Assembly (NCBI GenBank): GCA_030268105.1 | Contig: BSDZ01000032.1 | Coordinates: 744,001 to 808,000, forward strand | Origin: Volvox africanus | Lineage: Eukaryota; Chlorophyta; Chlorophyceae; Chlamydomonadales; Volvocaceae | DNA length: 64,000 nt | Reading direction: 5' to 3' | Shown: one piece after another, positions 1-16,558 of the stretch | How positions within the stretch are numbered: position 1 is the first letter of the stretch | Layout: every line of letters starts with the position of its first letter | Notes under the pieces: generated by a model | The model's database searches: none | Told to the model about the DNA's origin: nothing | The model's input: only the letters and a program-made list of their open reading frames with translations | Made by a program: the position numbers and the translations under genes

Positions 1-431
1 CAAGCACACACAAGCACAAGCACACACAAGCACAAGCACACACAAGCACAAGCCCAAACAAGCACAAGCACAGACAAGCACAGGCACACACAAGCATACA
101 CACGCACAAACACACACACACACACAAGCAAGCACACACAAGCACTAGCAAACACAAGCACACACACACACAAACACACACGCAAGCAAACACACACAAG
201 CACAAGCACACACAATCAGAAGGACACACAAGCAGAAGCACACACAAGCACAAGCCCATACAAGCACAAGCACACACAAGCTGCTTGTGCACACATATAC
301 ACGCACACACACACAAGCTCACACACAAACACATACTCAAGCACACACACAAACACATACTCAAGCACACACACAAACACATACTCAAGCACACACACAC
401 ACACAAGCAAGCACACACACACACAAGCAAG

Positions 432-472
<41 letters not shown>

Positions 473-965
473 GAGCAAGCATAAACACACACAAGCAAGC
501 ACAAGCACAAGCAAGCACAGGCAAGGACAAACACAAGCACAAGCACACACAAGCACAGGCACAGACAAGCACAAGCACAGGCACAGACAAGCACAAGCAC
601 ACACAAGCACAAGCACAAGCACAAGCACACACAAGCACAAGCACAAGCACACACAAGCACAAGCACAAGCACAAGCACAAGCACACACAAGCACAAGCAC
701 AAGCACACACAAGCACAAGCACAAGCACACACAAGCACAAGCACAAGCACAAGCACACACAAGCACAAGCACAAGCACACACAAACACAAGCACAAGCAC
801 AAGCACAAGCACAAGCACACACAAGCACAAGCACAAGCACACACAAGCACAAGCACAAGCACACACAAGCACAAGCCCAAGCCCAAGCCCAAGCCCAAGC
901 CCAAGCACAAGCACAAGCACACACAAGCACAAGCACAAGCACACACAAGCACAAGCACATACAAG

Positions 966-8182
<7,217 letters not shown>

Positions 8183-8227
8183 TAAGGTCAGAAAGACGCA
8201 AGCACGTGAAACACAAGCACAACAATA

Positions 8228-8290
8228 TTAGTAACTTTTGCGGGATGGCTGTATAGTCGCCGGTTCGAATCCCGTTGGTGAGGACCACGT
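8228..8290 (+). other. tRNA-like segment with B-box (left of the retrotransposon)
   Basis: Contains GGTTCGAATCC (8262-8272), a perfect match to the pol III internal B-box/T-arm consensus, preceded by GGGATGGCTGTATAGTCGCC. A related segment lies at 13682-13740. The T-arm stem is poorly paired, so this is not a functional tRNA; a tRNA-derived SINE fragment is the most likely identity. CAGACA-rich degenerate repeat follows up to the LTR. Confidence 0.5.
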
Positions 8291-8359
8291 GAGGACCAGA
8301 CAAGCACAGGCACAAGCAAGCACAACCACAGACAAGCACAACCACAGACAAAAAAAACG

Positions 8360-8364
8360 CAGAC
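8360..8364. repeat. Target-site duplication, left copy (CAGAC)
   Basis: CAGAC immediately precedes the TG of the left LTR and is repeated directly after the CA of the right LTR at 13586-13590. Five bases is the usual length for LTR elements. The surrounding sequence is itself CAGACA-rich, so chance identity is somewhat more likely than usual, but the match is exact at both ends. Confidence 0.9.
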
Positions 8365-8712
8365 TGTTAAGGAGATAGAGGAAGTATACCGCTGCAATGA
8401 TGTATTACAGTAGTCAGGAGAGGTTAGAAGTATAAGACACTAGACGATTGCTAGCTGTTGGGTGACTATTGCAGAGCTCAGGTACCCTTAAATACTAGTT
8501 CTGATGGCTTCTGATCAACCACTCCCTGGAGCACTGCAGTATGCAGCTCTCTACCATTGGGTAGTTGCCCAGCACCTACCACCAGCAACTTCCTACCACT
8601 TGGCGGCTGCTCAGCACCTATCACCTTGCACACTGCAACTGCCTGTCACAATTGCCGCCCTGCAACTGCTAGATCGGTAACTGTGACGGTTTGCACCGTC
8701 CACAACTTAACA
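8365..8712 (-). repeat. 3' LTR of the copia element
   Basis: 348 bp, bounded by the 6-bp inverted termini TGTTAA and TTAACA, and nearly identical to 13238-13585. Lies downstream of the RNase H stop codon in element orientation. Confidence 0.95.
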
Positions 8713-8724
8713 CGCCCCCTCAGT
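8713..8724 (-). other. Polypurine tract of the copia element
   Basis: On the minus strand TGAGGGGGCG abuts the 3' LTR. This is the expected place and composition for the primer of plus-strand DNA synthesis. It lies between the pol stop codon (8736) and the LTR. Confidence 0.75.
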
Positions 8725-8735
8725 GCAAACCTCCA

Positions 8736-10826
8736 CTAGGCTACGCCCATAGAGGCACGGCACCACTCAAACTTAGCTTCACCTAAAGCCTTTGTCATCA
8801 GATCAGCCACCATCTTCTCCGTGGGACAGTACCTTAGCTCAACCTCCCCACTAGTAACCCGCTCTCTGACGAAATGATGCACCACATCAATGTGTTTTGA
8901 CCGTTGGGACGTCATAGGGTTGTTGCTGATATTCATTGCCCCCTGGGAATCAACCTTGATAATCATTGGAGAAGTACCACCGAGCTTCAGATCATCAGCC
9001 AGTTTTGACAGCCAAAGAGCTTCTCGCACCGCACTTGAAAGAGCTTGATACTCTGCCTCAACTGACGATACTGCCACGGTACACTGCAGTTGACTGTTCG
9101 CAGTACCGTTCACTCGGAAAACATAACCGGTAGTTGATCTGCGGGTAGCTGTGTCTCCTGCCCAATCTGAGTCACTGTAGCCATCCAGCTGTAGCCCTTG
9201 TCCTCCAGGAAACCGAAGACCCATCTCTTGAACACCCGCCAGGTACCTCAGCACCCCCTTTGCCGCACTCATTGCAGCGCGGGTAGGCTTAGACATGGAC
9301 CGGGAAAGCACACTCAGGGCATAAGCCAGGTCGGGGCGCGTGCTTACTGCAAGGTAGTTGAATTCTCCCACCAGAGCTCGGTAAGGTGTTGGGTCCTCCA
9401 GCAGTTCGCTTTCATCAGTCACTGGAGTAGCCCTTGTACCCATTGCCAGAGGAGTAGCCCGATCTTTGGCGTCCAGCATGTTGTGCCGTTCCAAGAGCTG
9501 CTCAATATACCGAGACTGACTCAATAAAATATCACCATTTTTCTCATGATGAATATCCATGCCCAGAAATACCCGGGCCTCCCCAAGGTCTCGAATCTTG
9601 AAGCACTGGCCAATTGCTTTTTTCACTTCCCGCACCAGTTCTAAGTCGTCTGACGCCACACATGTATCATCCACATGAACCAGTGCAATCACTACTCCGC
9701 TCTCATCAACCTTCAGAAACATAGCCGGATCTGACTTAGATGGGAGCAGCCCAATCTCTGCAAACTTCTCACACAGCTTGTCATACCAGCACCGTGGTGC
9801 CTGCTTCAGGCCATATATGGACTTATGCAGGTGACACGCTAGATTTGGGGTCTCCGACTCATACCCCGGTGGCTGCTCCATCCAAAGATCCTCCTTCAAT
9901 TCCCCATTCAAAAACGCAGTTGTCACATCTAGTTGGTGGATGGACATCTTCCTAGCCGCCGCAACCGCTAGGAGGGCTCGAAAAGATGAGCCACGGGATG
10001 TCGATGCAAAAAGCTCACCATAATCCACCCCCTCACGCTGTACGAAGCCTTTTGCTACTAAGCGCGCCTTGAACCGCTCAACACTACCATCCTGGTTGCG
10101 CTTAACCTTATAAACCCAGCGACACGGAATCAGCTTGGTGCCAAGTGGGGTTTTTTCCAAGGTCCAGGTCCCATTAGCCAACTGAGAGCTAATCTCGTCA
10201 TCCATAGCCTTCTTCCACTCACTGGCCTGTGCCCCAGACATCGCTTCAGCATAGGTCTTGGGCTCAGACTCCCCGGTGGCTGCCGCCACATGGACCCGGC
10301 CTGTAACTGACCTAGGTTCCTCATTGCGCCACCACTCAGAAGGCCGTTTGCGATCACGCACAGGATACCTAGATGCAAAACCTTCCCTGGCATCAGCAGC
10401 ACCCACAGATGGGCCAGCACCAGGTGAGCTCACTGAGGGGCCTGCACCCGAAGTATTAGCACCCCCGGCTGGGCCGTTACTGTTATCCCCGGAGCCCCCA
10501 GCACCGGGGGACGGTGATGCGCCACCCTGGGTTTGGGGGGCCGGTTCACAGTCATCCTCGTCATCACTGTCAGAATCCCAATTACCCGCAACTGGATTCT
10601 GCCATCTTACCGTTTTCTGCACACGACCAGCTTGCCTAGGAGATTGCAGACCAACATTCCGCTCATCAAAGGTGACATCAGTGTGCACAGACACTACATG
10701 GTTAGGAAACATGACGCGGTACTGGCCTGCATCGCCATACCCAACCAGGACACCCTTCCTGCTCACTGGATCTAACTTGTTACGCTTCTCCTTGGGAATA
10801 TGAACATATGCCGTACAACCAAACAC
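8736..10826 (-). pseudogene. copia pol: reverse transcriptase and RNase H part
   Basis: A frame of 696 codons. It opens with the end of the integrase region (FGCTAYVHIPKEKRNKLDP), followed by an acidic Pro/Ser linker. Reverse transcriptase motifs follow: TTAFLNGELKEDLWMEQPPG, YGLKQAPRCWY and the catalytic box HVDD, where most copia elements have YVDD. RNase H follows with SDSDWAGD, SSVEAEYQAL and HIDVVHHFVRE. It converts element RNA to DNA and degrades the RNA strand. The stop lies 23 bp before the 3' LTR. The frame is separated from the upstream integrase frame by a shift near 10.83 kb, so it cannot be translated as one polyprotein as read here. Confidence 0.93.
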
Positions 10827-11607
10827 ACGCAGGTGACATCGGGCTGCTCCCCTAAGAAAGCTTCATAGGGGGTGCACGGCAAGCCGGAGACTGGTGAAAC
10901 ATTCCGGAGATAATTCGCCGTAGACACAGCCTCAGCCCACATGCATTGAGGCAGTTGAGACTCGGCCAACAGAGCACGCATCTTCTCTAACAAAGTCCTA
11001 TTCAAGCGTTCAGCAGCCCCATTCTGCTCAGGTGCATACCCCACCGTAGGACCATGCCTAATCCCTTTCGCACGGAAAAACTCCTGCAGGGGACTGTTGA
11101 TAAACTCACCCCCTCGATCAGATCGCACCTCCTTGACCCGAAAGCCACTGTATGTCTCAGTTGATTCACCATAGTTACCACCTTCACCGCCTCTTTGGTA
11201 GGTGTGAAGGCTACAGCCGAAAAACCAGTGCAGTCATCCAGCAGAACAGTTAGGTAGCGAGAACCATTTGGCGTTGGCGCAGGCATTGGGCCACAAACAT
11301 CAAGATGAATAAGAGCAAGTGGTTGGGCAGCCTTATGCCCAGTGGACGGGAAGGGCCCTCGACGCTGCCTCGACATCACACACGGCTCGCACAACCCTGC
11401 ATCTTCTGCACCGTTCACCGGCTCTGGGGCAAAACGCACCCCTGCCGCCATGCCTTCACCCACCAACCTCTCAAGATTACCCAGGCCAAGGTGTCCATAC
11501 CGGCGGTGCCACAGGTCCATTGACTCTGATGCAGATTTCCTGTGAGCAAAAGGCTGTTCGGCCATTGACCTGAAAGCAGACCTGTGGTGTGTGGAATCGA
11601 AATACAT
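10772..11607 (-). pseudogene. copia pol: integrase part, split over two frames
   Basis: Frame 11002-11607 holds the zinc-binding HHCC module (HRRYGHLG, then CEPCVMS) and the start of the catalytic core (HLDVCGPMP, LDDCTGF). After a shift near 11.15 kb the core continues in 10772-11128 with SDRGGEF and PEQNGAAERLNRTL, which carry the remaining D and E of the DDE triad. The enzyme inserts element DNA into the host genome. It directly precedes the reverse-transcriptase part, with another shift between them. Confidence 0.9.
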
Positions 11608-11965
11608 GCTAGGGCATACAAATTTTCACAGCGCTTGCCCGTCAAGATTTTCTCACCATCCTTGAGGTGACATCACACACGGCTCGCACAACCCTGCATC
11701 TTCTGCACCGTTCACCGGCTCTGGGGCAAAACGCACCCCTGCCGCCATGCCTTCACCCACCAACCTCTCAAGATTACCCAGGCCAAGGTGTCCATACCGG
11801 CGGTGCCACAGGTCCATTGACTCTGATGCAGATTTCCTGTGAGCAAAAGGCTGTTCGGCCATTGACCTGAAAGCAGACCTGTGGTGTGTGGAATCGAAAT
11901 ACATGCTAGGGCATACAAATTTTCACAGCGCTTGCCCGTCAAGATTTTCTCACCATCCTTGAGCA
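11372..11965. repeat. 297-bp perfect tandem duplication inside integrase
   Basis: The segment starting GACATCACACACGGCTCG at 11372 is repeated from 11669, and identity ends at CCATCCTTGAG (11666 and 11963). The encoded peptides match over the HHCC zinc module (YFDSTHHRSAF to CEPCVMS). The unit is exactly 99 codons, so the duplication itself does not shift the frame, but the module occurs twice. The upstream copy ends in a stop shortly after the repeat junction (about 11653). Confidence 0.93.
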
Positions 11966-13193
11966 AAGTAACTTCACCATTCTCAAAGCAGACTGACCCG
12001 CCCTTCTGGTCCAGGGCAGCAACTGACAGCACATTCGCAAAGCTGTCAGGGACAAGATACACCTCATGCACCGTCAACGCGGCCATGGTAACCATGGAGA
12101 CAAGCCTCAGGGTCCCTACTGCTGTAGGCCTGATAATCCCCCCGTTTATCTCAAATTTCTCTGACTCTGCCAGCTCGCGGATATCAATTAGCTGTTCTGC
12201 ATCATATGTCAGATAATGGGATGCACCAGAATCCAGGTACCAACCTTTCATACGGTCAGACTCTGATGCCACAAAAGCAAAGTTCTTCGGGCTAGCATTG
12301 CTCCTGCCGCCGGCACCTTCCACATGGTTGTGCCGGCCATAACCTTGGCGGTCGCTCCCTGAGCTGGACCCACCCGCGGCCTCTCCATGGCCGCCCATTC
12401 TTGCACGCTCCAGGCCGCCCGACCCATATCTAGGTCCTATAGGCGCCGAGCTCCATGAGCCAGTCCTCTGGGCCATCCTAGGTGCAAGGCACCCCCTCTC
12501 CAGATGCCCGGGCTGTCCGCAGTTCCAGCACTGCGGTGGCTCCCGTGATCCGCCGCGGACGTGGCTTCCTCCACGTCGGGGCGCACTTCCTGTGGTTGAG
12601 CTTCCCCTACCCGCACTGACAAAGGCAGACGAGCTGGTAGAGGCATCATGCCCGCTCCCTACCCTAGCTTCGAATGCCAGCAGTTGCGCGGTAACGCTAG
12701 ACAGTGTAAGCTCACCAGACTGTGTCGTTAACACAGACACCATCATCTCGTACTTTTGAGGTAGACCCGTCAGCATCACGTACGCCATGTCCTGTTCACT
12801 GATGGCTTGGCCCACCTTCAGCAGATCTGTATGTAACTCCCGCACTCTTGAAAGGTACACCGGTAGGGCCTCTCCCTTCTTCATTGCCAGCTTAGTATAC
12901 TCCTGACGCAGCTGAGATCTGCGGGCATGGTTGTTGGCGGAAAAAACCGCAGCAAGGCCATCCCACGCCATCTTGGCGTTCGGCGATCCCTTGATGACCG
13001 GTAGATGACAGTCCTTCACATTCTTCACCAACAGTGTCTTCACTCGCTCTGATGCTGCGACCTCCACATCTGTAACCGGCTCTGTCAATAGAGCCCTCTT
13101 CAAGTTGTGCTCAGCACTCAGGTTCTCAAACCGATAGGTCCATGTAGAGTAGTTGTTGAGATCGAGGGGTTCTGCCAACTTGTCCTTGCCCAT
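11712..13193 (-). pseudogene. copia gag, zinc knuckle and aspartic protease
   Basis: Starts at a true ATG (13191-13193), 44 bp after the 5' LTR/primer-site boundary. The first 200 or so residues are a copia-type gag (LNNYSTWTYRFENL, then SRVRELHTDLL and MLTGLPQKYEMM). A CCHC zinc knuckle (CWNCGQPGHLERGC) follows, then a Gly/Ser-rich stretch and the protease active site (WYLDSGASHYLT, D-S-G). Gag packages the RNA; the protease cleaves the polyprotein. The reading frame goes out of register with integrase near 11.9 kb, and its last 50 or so codons are off-frame sequence. Confidence 0.92.
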
Positions 13194-13221
13194 GATGTTC
13201 GTGCTTATCTCAGAGCGCCCA

Positions 13222-13237
13222 GGCGGGGCTCATAACC
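13222..13237 (-). other. Primer-binding site, probably for a tRNA-Met half
   Basis: The plus strand beside the 5' LTR reads GGGGCTCATAACC, which matches the anticodon stem-loop of a methionine tRNA (loop CTCATAA with CAT anticodon). It does not match a tRNA 3' end. The minus-strand RNA would therefore pair with an internal tRNA segment. Priming by a cleaved initiator-tRNA half is known for Drosophila copia. Confidence 0.6.
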
Positions 13238-13585
13238 TGTTAAGGAGATAGAGGAAGTATACCGCTGCAATGATGTATTACAGTAGTCAGAAGAGGTTAG
13301 AAGTATAAGACACTAGACGATTGCTAGCTGTTGGGTGACTATTGCAGAGCTCAGGTACCCTTAAATACTAGTTCTGATGGCTTCTGATCAACCACTCCCT
13401 GGAGCACTGCAGTATGCAGCTCTCTACCATTGGGTAGTTGCCCAGCACCTACCACCAGCAACTTCCTACCACTTGGCGGCTGCTCAGCACCTATCACCTT
13501 GCACACTGCAACTGCCTGTCACAACTGCCGCCCTGCAACTGCTAGATCGGTAACTGTGACGGTTTGCACCGTCCATAACTTAACA
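13238..13585 (-). repeat. 5' LTR of the copia element
   Basis: 348 bp with the same TGTTAA/TTAACA ends as the 3' LTR. It should hold the element promoter, but no TATA position could be fixed with confidence. Confidence 0.95.
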
Positions 13586-13590
13586 CAGAC
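13586..13590. repeat. Target-site duplication, right copy (CAGAC)
   Basis: Exact match to 8360-8364. The following sequence (CAGACAAAGACAAATGCAGG) continues the same CAGACA-rich degenerate repeat seen on the left flank, so the element inserted inside that repeat. Confidence 0.9.
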
Positions 13591-13681
13591 AAAGACAAAT
13601 GCAGGTAAACACAAACGCAGTCATACCCAAATGCAGACATACAGACAAAATAATGAAACACTTAAACAATAGTATACGCAT

Positions 13682-13740
13682 CTTAACTTCGCGAGGATGG
13701 CCATATAGTCGCCGGTTCGAATCCAGCTACTGAGGATCAT
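13682..13740 (+). other. tRNA-like segment with B-box (right of the retrotransposon)
   Basis: GGTTCGAATCC at 13714-13724, preceded by GAGGATGGCCATATAGTCGCC and followed by TGAGGATCA. It aligns over some 55 bases with the left-flank segment at 8228-8290, with scattered differences. Upstream of both lies a similar A-rich stretch (GAAACACTTAAAC here, GAAACACAAGCAC there). Probably two copies of one tRNA-derived repeat. Confidence 0.5.
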
Positions 13741-15954
13741 TTCTGTGGGTAATGGGGCATGGCAATCTGGGAGGTGTTTGTGTGGACATAGTTAGTGTCG
13801 ATCTTGGGGTAGTATTGAGAATGAGTGCAGCGCAGGCCCGCGGCTGCCCTGTAAGTCGCAATTACCGCTGGCCTGTTCATCAGGGCAGGGAGGCCGGGTT
13901 GAGGCAGTATGGGATAAATGTGAGGACTGTGATTGAGTAACGCTTGGGGGGGGAGAGTGAACGACACTCATCTATGGAAGGTTGTCAGATAAAGTGGGGG
14001 GCGCTTTGCTGACTTAAACATATACCACACGAAAACTTTAATTCCATGCATGCTGAATTATTTGTCCACCGGGCCTTCTTCACGACCTTCTACTTTCACG
14101 TGGGAACCTCCAGTTATGGGTTCCATATTGATCTCACTCTTTCTTTCTCTTTTCTACCCGTCCCATGCATGACCAGCAACGATGATGACGAGGATAGCAC
14201 TTTTTTCCTGGCGTTCGGTAACTCGGTTATAGGTTATTGGTTGTCGGTCATGCATTGGCCAAGGCTGTTAGTTGGGGCCGTGGATGCCGTGGGGCCGTGG
14301 AGCCGTGGATGTCGCAGCACTTGACGAACATTCCTCCTCCCATACCCTCCCGGTACCATCTTAATACCTGCCACACTGCGCCTCAGGACTGATTGATTTA
14401 TTATCCAAAGTATAGCTATTACTATTGAAAAGTCCTCTGTGTGTGTCGCCGTAATTCTTATCACACCTGCTCCCATGTGTCGGTGTAGATCATATAATGC
14501 GTCGTAGCGTTCGGCCAGGACTTTTTCATGGCCAGTCATTTGTCATTGCCATTCGGCACAAGGAGATGGTATATCCGCCTATTACTTTATCCCATAAGCA
14601 AAAAATGAGAGGACTAGGTCTGCGGTCCTTGGTGAGGAGTTTGGATATAAAGGACTGGGCGTTTATAAGCCTGAGGGTTTGTGGCTGCCGCAACACCGTG
14701 CGGAAGGTCGTCTGGCACCCGGAAACTGCAAGCCTCCTGTCGACCGAGGATATACTTGAGACCGCAATTCGAATTTGATTGCTTACCCTGCTTGCGGGTA
14801 TATCTGAGCATTTGGTGCGCAGTCCCGGTCAAATATGAAGACCCGTTTGGATTGCGTTCCCTGGTCTAGGGCTTCTATACATTCCGTGAATTTCATGACT
14901 ACCTAAGCTGCAGCTAGAGGCACGCTGCGCAAGCTAATGAGCATCCAAGGAGTCACAGCGAAGCAACAACACGATATGTCGATCCGAAACCAACTTTATA
15001 TATTGCCCTGAACCTAGCTCATTTTTGACTGCGTGTCCGATGAATTTGCTTCCAGTTGACCGTTGATCCATGTCAGCGTCCGTTGGTCCACGACGCACGG
15101 AAAATGTCGGACCCATTCCTAACTTCTTCAAAGCATTTGTGACGTGTTGAACTCTTCTAAAGTTTTCCAGGATGGAAGCGGAAAGACAAACGGACCCAAG
15201 CACCCAACCCCCAAGAGATAAATTATACAACTTATAATATTACTTTAAAAAAACTAGATTATCATGATGCTACAATCTGAAACCTTCATGACACAGGTTG
15301 AATGGATCGAGTTTTGGTTGGCGGGATGAAGGATGCATCGTTGATACCGTATCCATTTCGCGTCCCTTGCGTGTTTGTCTTGCTGCGCGCCGCCTTCCTG
15401 AGGTCCGTCTTATGTTCCAGGGTACCGCAGTCCGACTTACTGTTATCCAAAAGAATATCACAATTAACATATGTTTTACCAATCACGCCAGGTTTTGGGC
15501 CTGGCTTGGCCGTTTGGGTGGGGCACTCATGCATGGCCCCAAGAAACTTGCTATTATAGCGTACCTTAAGTTTTAATATATTCCAGATCGAAAACATAAT
15601 TCCTAAGGCCCAAGATTTCCGATTTGTGAAATTTGATGCTAAACGAGCAAGGGGATTCAGTACCGTCTGCACCGAAACCGATACCGAAGCCAGCCACTTT
15701 CGTAATACGATTAACAATTCGCCATAGATTCATTATGGTCCTCTTCCACACTTTTGCGTTATGTTTTTCTTACAACAAGTTTTCTTTGTAAAGCTTACGA
15801 TCCCTTGGGCCTCTTGGCTGGTTTGGACCGTGTGTGCTCTGACGACCGAATAGGTTTGTAACCAACCAATCAATCAAACACAATGGTGCGTAACGGGGCA
15901 TCTACAAGGTGTATTACGCGTACTTGATACTGTGCGTATTGTTGCGCATTAAAG
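13741..15954. other. Gene-poor stretch, nothing recognised
   Basis: Only short open frames without recognisable motifs, splice phasing or low-complexity coding signature. Some AT-rich patches (15230-15260) are present. No RNA gene was recognised. Confidence 0.5.
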
Positions 15955-16558
15955 CTCATCACGGTAACGACGCTGGGGGACGTGAAGGTGCCGTAGCAGC
16001 TGTTTTGGAGGACATGCAAGCTCACACAGACAATACCTTAGGCTTGCGCATATCAGCCGTATTCATCATCCTTTCCACGGCGCTGCGGAGCCAGGACAGT
16101 CTACCAACGTTTTTGATAAGAGCATTTTCGGTTGGAATCATCTTATCACTGGCCCTTGTGCACGTTCTGCCAGGTTGGTTATCATTGACTCCAGCCTCCT
16201 CGCTTTATCCCCGCCGCAGTTTCTCTATATAATAAAACGGCTTGAAACCCTATGGCCTGTCGGGAGTTGTATGATGGCATTGGATTTATCATGTCCGGCA
16301 TTCTCCCGCGCGCATCTGCGTCTTCATCCCCGTCCTCATCCTTGTCCCGACCCGTTAGCCGCTACGCCGCACCCAAGAGCCAATCTCTTATCCCCTCCAG
16401 TTCTGGTCTCCGCCCACGCAAATCAACTTGCTATTATCCATCCCAATTTACGGGCACGCAGATGCTTTCGAAGAGCTGTGACCTTGTCGGTGAGGACTAT
16501 CCCCTTGTCGGGACGAGCGTTTTGGTCGGCCTCTTGATCATGATATTCATCGAGCACG
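15955..16558 (+). pseudogene. ZIP-family metal transporter fragment with frame break
   Basis: Two exons resemble the N-terminal third of ZIP (ZRT/IRT-like) zinc/iron transporters, which move divalent metal ions into the cytosol. The first (about 15955-16173) carries transmembrane segment 1 (LGLRISAVFIILSTAL) and segment 2 (LIRAFSVGIILSLALVHVLP), ending at a GT donor. The second begins after an AG at 16461 with the family's D-A-F-E-E-L continuation. It then needs a one-base shift near 16480 to reach segment 3 (DYPLVGTSVLVGLLIMIFIEH), ending at a GT (16559). Segments 4-8, with the metal-binding His motifs, were not found downstream. This is either a decayed gene or a gene hit by a base-call error whose later exons I could not see. 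Confidence 0.6.

Larger units (their letters stand above)
8365..13585 (-). mobile_element. Ty1/copia LTR retrotransposon, recently inserted but frame-broken
   Basis: A complete element of 5,221 bp read on the minus strand: 5' LTR 13238-13585, primer-binding site, gag, protease, integrase, reverse transcriptase, RNase H, polypurine tract, 3' LTR 8365-8712. Integrase before reverse transcriptase is the Ty1/copia order. The two 348-bp LTRs differ at only about three positions (GGAGAGG/GAAGAGG, CAATTGCC/CAACTGCC, CCACAACT/CCATAACT), indicating recent insertion. The internal region is not a single open frame: shifts occur near 11.9 kb, 11.15 kb and 10.83 kb, and 297 bp are duplicated in the integrase. 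Either this copy is defective and was mobilised by a relative, or the sequence carries small indel errors. Confidence 0.96.

Noticed and set aside
8262..8272. Functional tRNA gene
   Set aside because: Only a B-box is present. The T-arm stem does not pair well, and no acceptor stem or anticodon arm could be drawn.
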